Below, piece after piece: positions 48,808 through 58,081 of a stretch of DNA of 64,000 nucleotides. Below the pieces are notes generated by a model. That model was not told where the DNA came from. It made no database searches and saw nothing but the letters and a program-made list of their open reading frames with translations. Numbering within the stretch: position 1 is the stretch's first letter; each line of letters starts with the position of its first letter. Origin of the DNA: Mycolicibacterium tusciae JS617. Its GTDB lineage: Bacteria > Actinomycetota > Actinomycetes > Mycobacteriales > Mycobacteriaceae. The stretch is from assembly GCF_000243415.2 (NCBI RefSeq), contig NZ_KI912270.1:4462803-4526802 (forward strand), written 5' to 3'. The translations under genes and the position numbers were made by a program.

Positions 48808-50287
48808 CTCCAACCGGCCATCCCGAACACGGGGACGACCCCACGCCGAAGGAACACTGCGCTGCACCCGATGCGGCCGGATGTCTACCCAAGACCGCAC
48901 TCCGTCCTGGCCAAACGAGCAGCTCTGCAACAGCTGCTTCTACACCGCGATGCGCACCAGGGGCATCTGCCCGATCTGCGGACACGACGGCGTACTGCCC
49001 GGCCGCACCAACCGCACCGATCCCCGGCCAGTCTGCCTGGCCTGCGCAGGCATCCCCAGGAACTACCGATGCACAACCTGTGACATCGAAGGCCAAATCT
49101 ACCGGCGTGGACAATGCGCCCGCTGCGCGCTACGCGACGACTTGACTGCTCTGATGGTCGTCGGCGCCGCGGAGCCGGTGATTATGGGCACCATCGTGGA
49201 CATCCTGTGCGGGGTTGACCGACCCGAGAGCATCCTCTCTTGGCAACGCTCCCCCATCGTTCGGGCCCTGCTGACCGGCCTGGCCAGAGGGGACATCCCG
49301 CTCAGCCATGACGGCCTCGACGCGGCCGGCCAAGGCAGACAGGTCTCACATCTGCGCAGCCTTCTCGAGCACCACGGTCTGCTCCCGCACCGGGATGAAC
49401 GCCTTGCGCGTTTCCAGTGCTGGCTGGACTCCAAGCTCGACGCGATCTGCGAGCCGGCCGTTCGAGCCCCCGTCGAACAGTTCGCCACCTGGCATCATCT
49501 GCACCGCCTACGCCGAAACTCAAAGCCTGGGCAAACCTCCCATGGCCCAACACATTCGGCCAAACAAGAGATCACCGAGACCATCAAGTTCCTTACCTGG
49601 CTACACGAAACCCATCACCGCACCGCGGCCACCTGCCGACAGCAAGATATCGACGAGTGGTTAGCCACCGGACCGACAACCCGCACCAAGATCCGCACGT
49701 TCGTCGTATGGACCAATAAAAGCAAAATCAACACCGCGCTGCACCTCAACGCCCCACAGGCCCGAAGCAGCCGCTTGCTCACCCAAGACCAGCGACTGGC
49801 ATGGATCAGAGGACTCCTCACCGACGACATCGAATCACTGCCCTACCGTGTCGCTGGCACACTGCTGCTGCTCTACGCCCAACCCCTGATCAGAATCGTC
49901 GCCCTGCCCACAGCGGCGATCGTTGTCGCCCCCCACGAGACGCGCATATCGCTTGGGGCTGAACCTGTCCCGGTGCCTGAACCCTTCGCTGGCATGATCC
50001 AACACCACTTGGACAACCGGCCCAACCTTCGAACCGCCGGCGGCATGGTCACCAACCCATGGCTATTCCCCGGCCACCGTGCCGGCAAGCACCTCGATCC
50101 ACACACCATGATGATGGCGCTTCGCACTCTGGGTATCGACCTGCTCGGAGCACGCAACTCCGCGCTGCAGAACCTCGTCGCCGAGATACCCCCTCCCGTC
50201 GTAGCAAACCTGTTGGGCTACAGCCACAACTGCACCCAGCGACATGCCCAACTGGCGGCCCAAACATGGGCGCGCTACGTCACCTAG
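48797..50287 (+). CDS. Recombinase with N-terminal zinc ribbons
   Basis: 496 residues from the ATG at 48797, overlapping the HTH gene by 11 bp. The first 110 residues hold several CxxC pairs (CTRCGR, LCNSC, CPICG, CLACAG, CTTCD, CARC), that is, two or three zinc ribbons. The rest is an integrase-like fold: a helical core-binding part near EITETIKFLTWLHE and a C-terminal region with LLGYSHNCTQRHAQLAAQTW ending in ARYVT (candidate His and Tyr). The catalytic Arg could be that in AQPLIRIVAL. It forms a module with the split recombinase and HTH gene. Confidence 0.8.
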   Translation: MTINSNRPSRTRGRPHAEGTLRCTRCGRMSTQDRTPSWPNEQLCNSCFYTAMRTRGICPICGHDGVLPGRTNRTDPRPVCLACAGIPRNYRCTTCDIEGQIYRRGQCARCALRDDLTALMVVGAAEPVIMGTIVDILCGVDRPESILSWQRSPIVRALLTGLARGDIPLSHDGLDAAGQGRQVSHLRSLLEHHGLLPHRDERLARFQCWLDSKLDAICEPAVRAPVEQFATWHHLHRLRRNSKPGQTSHGPTHSAKQEITETIKFLTWLHETHHRTAATCRQQDIDEWLATGPTTRTKIRTFVVWTNKSKINTALHLNAPQARSSRLLTQDQRLAWIRGLLTDDIESLPYRVAGTLLLLYAQPLIRIVALPTAAIVVAPHETRISLGAEPVPVPEPFAGMIQHHLDNRPNLRTAGGMVTNPWLFPGHRAGKHLDPHTMMMALRTLGIDLLGARNSALQNLVAEIPPPVVANLLGYSHNCTQRHAQLAAQTWARYVT

Positions 50288-50659
50288 TGGTCACGACCGC
50301 ATCATGACTGCGCCGATCGCACGACGAATACGGCCGAGTCGAATACGGCGGTTTACCGGTACTCTGCACTTCACACGATGGTGTCGCGGCATGGCCAGAA
50401 CTTGCCTCAAATCCTCAAGTGGATGGGTGATTGGCGTTGACGCCCACGATGATGCGTCCGATGACTGCGCCACGTACGCCCGGGGTTTGGCTGGGTTCAG
50501 ACGAGCTGGCGAAATATGTTGCCTGCCAGCTGGTCTATGACATGCGCCATCCCGTCGCACCCGACGTGTCCAGCTTGTCGCCATGAGTTTGCGCGTGACG
50601 TCCACAGGTAGGATAGAGGCGCGGTCTCCATAGCCATAGGGCGGCGCCGGTGGGATTCC
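50288..50659. other. No supported gene
   Basis: About 370 bp between the zinc-ribbon recombinase and the WhiB gene. A stretch near 50370-50430 read on plus (HGQNLPQILKWMGDW) faintly resembles the end of an integrase, but stops follow. It is most likely the decayed edge of the mobile region. Confidence 0.4.
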
Positions 50660-50971
50660 TTACCGGTTGCGCAACAGAATCTGGAACCGTTCTCGGGCCG
50701 TCATCGCTCCCCAGACGCCATGCACCTCCGGGGTTTTGAGCGCGTAGTCGCGGCACTTGGTGAGCACAGGACACCTGTAGCAGATCAGCTTGGCGGTCTC
50801 CTCACGGCGGCGCAGGCCCTCACGGCCTTCGCATTCGGGAAAGAAGATGTCCAGTGGGTAACCTACGCATCGACCTTGAAGCTGCCAGCTCCATTCGGCA
50901 TTCAGCGGGCGCGGCAAGCCTCGTGGCCTGATTCTTGCAACGGGCGTACGGTAGCTGCGCGGGTGGACCAC
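50660..50971 (-). CDS. WhiB-family iron-sulfur transcriptional regulator
   Basis: 103 residues from a GTG at 50971, chosen for its GAAGGAGG site; a TTG at 50992 abutting the molybdoenzyme stop is the alternative. The four cluster Cys are in GRCVGYP, LICYRCP and TKCRDYA, and GVWGA is the conserved turn. An extra Cys sits in FFPECEG. WhiB proteins sense redox, O2 or NO through a [4Fe-4S] cluster and bind sigma factor. It is the last gene of the minus-strand CoM/monooxygenase cluster and may regulate it. Confidence 0.92.
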   Translation of the reverse strand: MVHPRSYRTPVARIRPRGLPRPLNAEWSWQLQGRCVGYPLDIFFPECEGREGLRRREETAKLICYRCPVLTKCRDYALKTPEVHGVWGAMTARERFQILLRNR

Positions 50972-50992
50972 AGGGCCTCCTTCGTATCGCAA

Positions 50993-53411
50993 TCACAAGC
51001 GTCTCGATGACGCTCTGAGGCGGTCAGCGCTAGTTCTAAGCAGTTTCATCGCTTCGCGGTCCTCGACGATATCCGGTGGCACGAAGGCGCGTGGCTGTGG
51101 CGCCGCTGCGCCATCGACGGATTCGATATCGACCAGCGTCGTACCAGATGACGAGGCCTGCGCCAGGCGGGAGGTGCCGACGTCTGCAGTGAGCACATTG
51201 GGATTACCGTGGCGGTCAAGCGAACCCGGTACACCCGGATCTTCCGGATCGAACCACGCTCCCGTAGCCAGCACGACGACCCCGGGTCGCACATCGTCAG
51301 TGATCACCGCTCCAGCGAGGCAGGAACCGCGCGAGTTCCACAGTCGTACAACCGCTCCGGAGCGGATGCCCCGCTCGTTCGCGTCAAGTGGATTGATCCG
51401 CACTGGCTCTCGGTCGGCGACCTTGCCAGCGCGGCTATAGGAGCCGTTGTCGTACTGGCTGTGCAGGCGACGACTCGGCTGATTCGACACGAGATGAAGA
51501 GGCGACCGCTCGCCCGAGGGTGTGTCGAGCCATTCACGGGGCTCTATCCACGTCGGGTAGGCCGGGCAGTCGTCGTAGCCGAATTCCGCGATTGTCGACG
51601 ACGCAATTTCGATCTTGCCCGAAGGCGTGTCCAGCGGGTGTCCTTCGGGTTCGTCGCGAAGTAGCGTGAAGCTGCCCGCCTGCGGATCAGCGGGCTCGGG
51701 CAGTGTCACGTGGTGCTGTTGCCAGAATGTTTCGAACGGTGGCATCTCCACAGTTCCAGCCAGGCCCGTGCGAGTGCGCTCGTATAGTTCGCGCACCCAC
51801 GCATGGGCGTCTCGACCCTCGGTGAATTGATCCCTGAAACCCAGCCGGGTCGCCAGATCAGAGAAAATCTCGTAGTCGGTGACAACTCCCGGCGGCGGTT
51901 CCACCGCGCGATGCATCGCGCTCAACGTCGTATCGGAGGAACCGGAAGCGAAGTCCTCCCGCTCCAAAGACGTTGCGACCGGGAAGACGATGTCGGCAAA
52001 TCTAGCGTTAGCGTTCCACCACGGCTCATGGACAACGATCGTGTCCGGGCGCTGCCACGCGCGGACGAGGCGATGAAGATCCTGATGATGGTGGAAGGGA
52101 TTGCCGCCTGCCCAGTAAATCATCCGGACGTCGGGATATTGCAGTGAGTCCCCGTTGTACTCGAATGAATCCCCGGGAAAGAGCAGCATGTCGGCGATCC
52201 GTGCTACCGGAATGAAGCTCTTGACTGGGTTCTCTCCCTGGGGGAGAGCGGCTTTGGGGTGAGAACCGCGGCGGACACCGATCTGCAAAGTGCCCAGACC
52301 CGCAGCGAACCCTCCACCGCGACGGCCGAGCGACCCCGAGATAGCTGAGAGGACCAGGCCCATCCAGTGCGCCTGTTCGCCGTGGTCAGCCCGCTGCAGT
52401 GACCAACTGACGTTGATTACCGTACGGGATGTGGCGATCTGGGTCGCCAGTGATCGGATCGTTGTGACGTCGATCTCGGTCAACCGCGACGCCCACTTCG
52501 TATCCTTGGGCACGCCGTCGGTGTGGCCGAGTAGGTAATCGGAAAATCCTTCGAAACCCACGCAACACCGTTTCAGAAAGTCCGCGTCGTGGTGGTCCGA
52601 CACCACGATTTCGTGTGCTAGGCCCAGCATTAACGCCACATCTGATCCCGGGCGAATCGGGAGCCAGTCGCCGCCGAGCGCATCGTCGGAATCCGAACGG
52701 ACGGGTGACACGTTCACGAACCGGACTCCGGCATCTCGGCAACGGTCTTGGAGTGCGGGAACGGCGTGGTCGGCGATTCCACCCTGGCAGATTGCGGCGT
52801 TCTTGCGCGCCATGCCGCCGAATGAAACTACAAGTTCACCTTCGGCGGCGATCTCGTCGTAGGTCGGTCCACGAGTTGAGATACTCATTGGCAACCCGCC
52901 GATGACATGGGGCATGATCACCTCAAGCGCACCGACGCTATAAGTGTTTACCGAGTCGACGTATCCGCCGGCCATTCGCATGAATCGATGGATCTGACTT
53001 TTCGCGTGGTGAAAGCGGCCAGCACTGGCCCACCCATAAGAGCCCGCGTAGATCGCGGCGTTGCCGAAAGTACAACGTACACGCTCAATCTCGGCGGCAA
53101 CAAGGTCGAGCGCGAAGTCATGAGGCACGGGTACGAAACGGTCACGGCCGCGTCGACCGCGGCGCCGGGACCGGCCCTTCGGCAAGCCATCCCTCACGCA
53201 CCATGGGCTGCGTTATGCGGACGGCGTCGCGGTGGGCGCTGGCCATACCTGACCCGATCGGTGAGGGAGCGCTGTCTTCGGGGGTCGGCTCGAGCGAGAC
53301 GACCCTTCCGTTGTGGCTGAGGGCCGTATAGTTGCCCCAATGCGTCGCGGTAGCGGTGCGCTTGGTTGCTGCTACCACGATCGGCGCATCCCCTGCTGTG
53401 CGCCGCTCCAA
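50993..53411 (-). pseudogene. BisC/TorA-type molybdopterin oxidoreductase, one frameshift
   Basis: The N-terminal piece (53411 to about 53150) carries THWGNYTAL and MVREGWLAEGP. The remainder, one frame away, starts RGRDRFVPVPHDFALDLV and runs to 50993 with SYGWASAGRFHHAKSQIHRF, a probable Mo-ligand Ser in NTYSVGALEVIMPHVIG, WWNANARFADIVFPVATSLE and NREPV/RLWNSRG-like motifs. The family reduces S- or N-oxides such as biotin sulfoxide, methionine sulfoxide, DMSO or TMAO with a bis-MGD cofactor. No N-terminal FeS motif and no Tat signal are seen. One extra base between 53143 and 53185 explains the break. Confidence 0.8.
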
Positions 53412-53610
53412 CTGAATGCACGCATGAGACTTCCCGCGCGCAATCTAGCCGCGTGAACGTGGCTTCGAGCGTCGTTCCACGGGCACTTGGTGTTCGGATC
53501 GCCGCTGCGAATACCCACCGTATGTCGCATCGCCCACGCAAACCTTCCTGGGCGGCAATAGGCGAAGCCACTTTCAGTGTGGCGGATACAGGAAAGATGT
53601 CTGGACAAGC

Positions 53611-54402
53611 TCAGTGCACCGTCCATCCCCCGTCAACCACGAGTGTCTGTCCGGTCATGTAGCCAAGTCGGTTGGACGCCAGAACTGCTACCGCATCGGC
53701 GATCTCATCGGGCTGAGCGACACGGCCCATCGGGATCTCGGCTTCAATGGCAGATCGCAGAGCTGGCTGGTTCAGTCGCCACTGTGTCATGGGTGTTTGC
53801 ACCATTCCGGGACAGACCGCGTTCGCGCGGATGCCGTATTGGGCGTAGTCGAGCGCAATCGACTTGGTGAACTGGATCGCCGCGCCTTTCGATGTCGTGT
53901 AGGCGCACCGGCGCGGAAACGCGACCATGCCTGCTGCGGACGCGATGGTGATCACGTGGCCGTCTCGGCGCTGAAGCATGTGGGGCAGGACCGCTCGCGT
54001 ACACAAGAAAGGGCCTCGAACGTTGACCGCGAGCACTCGCTCCCACTCGTCGACGGGAGTGGTATGGCAATCGGTGGCCTCGGCGGAGCCAGTGATTCCG
54101 GCGTTGTTGATCAGCACGTCCACTCTGCCGAACCGCTCCGACACTGCGCGTATCGCGTGCTCAACACTGGTTGGATCTGTGACGTCGGCATAGACGGTCA
54201 ATGGTTCCGCCGCTGACCCACCCGGGGGCATACCGGGCGGTACACTGAGATCTAAAGCCGCAACGCGCATTCCATCGTCAAGTAGTCGTGACGTGATGGC
54301 TTCGCCGATTCCAGACAGTGCACCGGTGACTACGGCGACACGGCGCTCATGCATGGCGTGTTCCGCCTGCGGCGATTGGATACTAGGGTGTCGAACGTCC
54401 AT
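53611..54402 (-). CDS. xecD: SDR dehydrogenase resembling (R)-2-hydroxypropyl-CoM dehydrogenase
   Basis: 263 residues from the ATG at 54402 (AAAGGA site); MHERRVAVVTG at 54354 is an alternative start closer to the family. NAD motif TGALSGIG, NNAGITGSAEA, catalytic S155, Y168 and K172 (AYTTSKGA). R165, three before the Tyr, and R209 in MTQWRL match the two arginines known in Xanthobacter R-HPCDH to grip the CoM sulfonate. The segment HTTPVDEWERVLAVNVRGPF is also strongly R-HPCDH-like. It would oxidise (R)-2-hydroxypropyl-CoM to 2-ketopropyl-CoM, the substrate of the enzyme at 58868-60433. Confidence 0.82.
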   Translation of the reverse strand: MDVRHPSIQSPQAEHAMHERRVAVVTGALSGIGEAITSRLLDDGMRVAALDLSVPPGMPPGGSAAEPLTVYADVTDPTSVEHAIRAVSERFGRVDVLINNAGITGSAEATDCHTTPVDEWERVLAVNVRGPFLCTRAVLPHMLQRRDGHVITIASAAGMVAFPRRCAYTTSKGAAIQFTKSIALDYAQYGIRANAVCPGMVQTPMTQWRLNQPALRSAIEAEIPMGRVAQPDEIADAVAVLASNRLGYMTGQTLVVDGGWTVH

Positions 54403-54515
54403 TGCTCGGCTGTCCTTTCGTGGTCCGGCGCGTCAACGCATGCCCTCGGAGCACTATTCGATGCACCGAGTGCACACACTTCCCAAACCCAATACGTAGG
54501 TGCGGAAATGATCAC
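54389..54515. repeat. Direct repeat, copy 1 (about 127 bp)
   Basis: This segment, reading TCGAACGTCCATTG at its left and CCCAAACCCAATACGT further right, repeats at 54605-54731 with roughly 85-90% identity by eye. On minus it contains the end of the hydratase-like gene (GDHFRTYVLGLGSVCTRCIE), a ribosome site and the start codon used by the SDR gene. Confidence 0.85.
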
Positions 54516-54604
54516 CGTGCGCGCATCCGCCCGCATCGCCGGCCGGGATGTCCCGGCCCGTGTTGGTTATGAAGACGGCTAGGGAGGCGCCTCCATCGTT
54601 GGAC

Positions 54605-54731
54605 TGTCGAACGTCCATTGGTCGTCCGTCCTTTCGTGGTCCGGCGCGTCGACGCATGCCCTCGCAGCGCTATTCGACGCACCGAATGCACACGCTTCCC
54701 AAACCCAATACGTCAGTGCGGAAGTGATCGC
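54605..54731. repeat. Direct repeat, copy 2 (about 127 bp)
   Basis: The partner of 54389-54515. Here the same sequence is the true 3' end of the hydratase-like gene (GDHFRTDVLGLGSVCIRCVE) plus a downstream ATG with MDVRQ. The 89 bp between the copies contain no supported gene. The layout indicates a tandem duplication of the hydratase/SDR junction followed by divergence. Confidence 0.85.
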
Positions 54732-55344
54732 CAGGTTGCGCGGCGACGGAGCTGTGCATACTGCCCGTCAGCACGATATGACCGTGCCGCAGCGCGCTCT
54801 CAGACGCAATGAGCATCCGTGCGACCGCAACGATGCCGCCGCACGGGGACTGTCGCATCGATGCGCCTTCGCCGGCGGCGACCACCCGCCCGTTTCGGTT
54901 GAGAGTCGCTAGACTGTCGCGCAACACATTCCTGCGAATCGATGGTGCGCCAACGGCGATGGCGACGGATTCGGACTCGGAGTCGCCCCAACCGGCAACG
55001 AGCCGCAGAACTGGAAACGCGGAGGCGATGTAATCGGCAGGCAGTGATGCCTTATCATGGTCGACAACGGCGGCGCCAACGAGAAAGCCGATGTGGGTTT
55101 CCACCCGAGGTGCGGTTAGTGCGCCCACGCTGACTGCCGAGCAATCCTCCACAAACACCTCGCGAGTCACCGGCTCTACATAGTCACCGATTCTGGTTGT
55201 GCCAGTAGATATCCGAGTCGACAGCACGTATCCAGCTGGCTGCGATAGGCCAGCGTCGGTGGAGATAGGGCCGGGATCGTTGAAAAAGCCATCGTCGGTG
55301 TCGTTCTCGGGGAAGGCCGAACGTAGTTCTCTCAGCTTGAGCAT
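54670..55344 (-). CDS. MhpD/2-keto-4-pentenoate hydratase-like protein, short and divergent
   Basis: 224 residues. The C-terminal half matches the hydratase/decarboxylase family: PRVETHIGFLVGAAV, NRNGRVVAAGEGASM, GHIVLTGSMHSSVAAQPGD and LGLGSVCIRC. The family's metal-binding ExE reads VETH here, and the usual N-terminal 50-60 residues are missing or altered, so activity is uncertain. It lies 47 bp after the reductase gene in the same direction. A role in the alkene pathway is not known to me. Confidence 0.65.
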   Translation of the reverse strand: MLKLRELRSAFPENDTDDGFFNDPGPISTDAGLSQPAGYVLSTRISTGTTRIGDYVEPVTREVFVEDCSAVSVGALTAPRVETHIGFLVGAAVVDHDKASLPADYIASAFPVLRLVAGWGDSESESVAIAVGAPSIRRNVLRDSLATLNRNGRVVAAGEGASMRQSPCGGIVAVARMLIASESALRHGHIVLTGSMHSSVAAQPGDHFRTDVLGLGSVCIRCVE

Positions 55345-55390
55345 GGCCTACCTGCCTCCTCGGCTTGGCGAATACATTCCGGGAGGCTTT

Positions 55391-56422
55391 CTATCCGGAC
55401 GGAACAAAGCGGTCGAAGAAGATGTGACGGTCTTTGCAGCCGCTGCTCGTCAGAACATCAAGTGCCGCATCGATCATGGCGGGAGGACCGCAAAGGTATG
55501 ACTCGTGACCCTTCGTACTAGGAAAATGGCGACTAAGAACCTCGGTGATCAGCCCTGTTTCACCGTCCCAGGGTGTGCCATCGGGATCGCTCAGTGCGGG
55601 AATGAAGGTGAACCAGTCATGCTCGCGCTCCAGTTCGCGAAGTTTGTCCACCATCGGCAGATCGGCGACAGTGCGCGCACCGTAGAAAAACGTAGCTGGA
55701 CGCTCGTTGTTCGACTCGATGAGATCAGCCAGCATCGACAATACGGGGGCGATGCCCGATCCGCCGGCGACGAAGATGATCGGTCGGTATGACAGCCGAA
55801 TTGCGAACTGGCCGAGCGGTCCCCGCAAGTTCATTTTTGTACCTTCGGCGATTTCCTTGCCGACTTGCGACGTGAAACGACCATTGGGAATGACACGCAC
55901 CATTAGGTGCACGCGTGAACTAATACTGGGCGGGTTGGCCATCGAGAACGACCGCCACTCGTCGTCTGAGCCCGGCACCTGAACCTCGATGTACTGGCCG
56001 GGAACAAAGGAGATGTTCGAGGGTTCGTCCAGCTTGATCTCGATGCCCGTGATGTCGTGTGTGTAGTCGACGATCCGGTCGACCGCACCGGTGAACTCGA
56101 CGATGTTCTGTCCGGCGTTGTATTTCTCGTCGGTCAGGTCATCCATGGTGTCGCTGACGTCGACGATGAGGTCGCCTTCGGGGTATGTCGAGCAGAGCAA
56201 CACGACGCCGGCGTCACGGTCCGCGTCGCTGAGCGAGAACGATGTTCCGTCGCTCTGCGTGAAGTCGCCTTCCACCACTTCGGCACGGCAAGTACTGCAT
56301 CCGCCGTGCTTGCAGCCGTACTTGACGAATCGACCGTTCCGAAGGATCGCCGACAGCACCGTTTCTCCCGGCTCGACGGGGAATGTCTCACCGAACGGCT
56401 GTACCGCGACTGTGTCACCCAT
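55391..56422 (-). CDS. Diiron monooxygenase reductase (2Fe-2S ferredoxin plus FAD/NAD domains)
   Basis: 343 residues from the ATG at 56422. The N-terminal plant-type ferredoxin has CKHGGCSTC and a distal Cys in VLLCSTYPEG. The FAD part has RSFSMANPP, the NAD part VAGGSGIAPVLSML, and the end has YLCGPPAMIDAAL. It passes NADH electrons to the hydroxylase. It lies directly downstream of the alpha subunit, as EtnD/AmoD does in alkene monooxygenase operons. Confidence 0.92.
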   Translation of the reverse strand: MGDTVAVQPFGETFPVEPGETVLSAILRNGRFVKYGCKHGGCSTCRAEVVEGDFTQSDGTSFSLSDADRDAGVVLLCSTYPEGDLIVDVSDTMDDLTDEKYNAGQNIVEFTGAVDRIVDYTHDITGIEIKLDEPSNISFVPGQYIEVQVPGSDDEWRSFSMANPPSISSRVHLMVRVIPNGRFTSQVGKEIAEGTKMNLRGPLGQFAIRLSYRPIIFVAGGSGIAPVLSMLADLIESNNERPATFFYGARTVADLPMVDKLRELEREHDWFTFIPALSDPDGTPWDGETGLITEVLSRHFPSTKGHESYLCGPPAMIDAALDVLTSSGCKDRHIFFDRFVPSG

Positions 56423-56530
56423 GGTGTAGTGCTCTCCAGCTATGCCAAGTTGTTTGCGGGTTTCGATGGAGGTTGATAGGCCCGTGGCGCTCGGAGGTTG
56501 GGAACGGGTCTGCCACGGGCCCATCAGGTT

Positions 56531-58034
56531 TCACTTCAGTGGGTCCTTCACCTCGTAGTGCAGCCGGCGGATGTCGTCGATCGTCCACATCCGTTCGGCG
56601 TTCAGGTGCGGCTGGCCGATCAGCGTCTTCCCGTCGGGGCGGACGTAGCCCAGTGCCAGGATGACATCGGCCAGGTCCATGCCGTCGAATCGTTCCCACC
56701 AATTGGCGCAGCCCGAGTAGATCGTCGGGTTGAGGTTGAAGATCCACTCGCAACCCTCGCTGCACACGGCGAACTTCTTACCTTCCCCGTAGACGATGCG
56801 CGTCTCAGGTGCATGGATACTCGGCACCACGCACGGAACGTGGCACACCTGGCAGAACGCAGGCAGGGGCGGGCAGCTCCTGCAGCAGAATCCGGGCCGA
56901 AGACGGATCGCTCATGTCGCGGAACGCATCCCACAGACCGCCGTAGGACTTTGTCCACCCCGGGTAGTGGTTCTCGAACCACTCGTAGTCGGCCGGCCCC
57001 ATCGGATCGGTCCGCCAGAAGTTCGGCGGCCACATCGCCGCGAGAGCAATCGCCACGGAGTGATGCATTTCGTTGACGAAGCGCGCTACCTCGCCGAGAC
57101 GCGCCGGCGGCTTGAGTCCGAACGGGCTCAGCCGGCTCATGTACGAGCCGACGAAGTCGTCGACGACCCACTCTTCCCAGACATCCTTGTACGCCCACGG
57201 CCGCTCCACCGCGAAGTATTCGGAGAGCACACCGACCAGGGTGTCCATCGACTGATGCTGATGCCAGAAGTGACGGTCCAGGGACTCCTGCAGGAACGGC
57301 AGGTTGTCGTGTTCCTGAATGACGCTCATGAGGGTGCCGTAGCCGTTGGCCATGTGGCGCGACTCGTCGGACTGGATCGACAGGAATGCCGTGGGCATCG
57401 CGTGCTCACCGTTGACCGCGGCGACCTGGGGCAGCGCGACCACCAACGGGTTGGTGTAGGCCGTCTCCAGCACAATGTTCATACACATCGAGACCTCCAC
57501 CGGGTCACCGGTGTTGAACGGCTGAAACGAGGCGCGCGCCAGGGTGCCAACGGGGTGGTTACCCAGACCAATCTGACCGATGTCGAAGCCTGCTGGATCG
57601 TGGTAGTTCTTCAGGTAGTACTTGCGCAGCGCGACCTCGATCTGGGTGTGGCGGACCTCGTCGAGCATCTGGCCGGCGTAACCCTGCCTGAGCTCCTGGT
57701 TCTTCATGGACGCGATCAGGAACCCGGACCCGCAGGCTGCCTGGTATTCGGCGTCGGTCAAGCTGGGGATGCCGAACTTCATGCCTTCGATGAAGCGCGG
57801 CTCGGCCGTCGTCGCGTTGCGGTATCGGACGTTGCTGTCCAAGCCGCCATAGACGCGGTTGTCCTTTTCGGATTCCATCGCGGCGTATCCCCGCAACATC
57901 GATCGGAACGGATCCTTGCCTTTGGGCGGAATGATGTAGCGGGTGGGAAATTTCGGGTCAGGGCGCGCGTAGTCAAAGCCCCAGTCATACCTCTTGGACT
58001 TTTCGTGGACTACTTCGAGCTTGGGACTAGCCAT
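56531..58034 (-). pseudogene. Soluble diiron monooxygenase hydroxylase alpha subunit, frameshifted
   Basis: From the ATG at 58034 (MASPKLEVVHEKSKRYDWGF) the frame gives GQMLDEVRHTQIEV and SIQSDESRHMANGY, the two ExxH diiron motifs. It runs off frame after LLQELPA, stopping at 56805. The other frame continues PAFCQVCHVPCVVPSIHAPE and ends VKDPLK at 56531. One surplus C (GGGG on plus at 56866-56869) accounts for this. The repaired length of about 500 residues and the order coupling-alpha-reductase fit the alkene monooxygenase group (EtnC/AmoC). It may be a real null allele or a sequencing error. Confidence 0.85.
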
Positions 58035-58081
58035 GTTGGTTGACTCCGTTTCGCGGATTAGAGGGGATGTAGTCGGGAGTA

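Noticed and set aside
50290..50659. An integrase remnant (HGQNLPQILKWMGDW)
   Set aside because: The resemblance is short, lacks the catalytic Tyr and is followed by stops; not enough to call a pseudogene.
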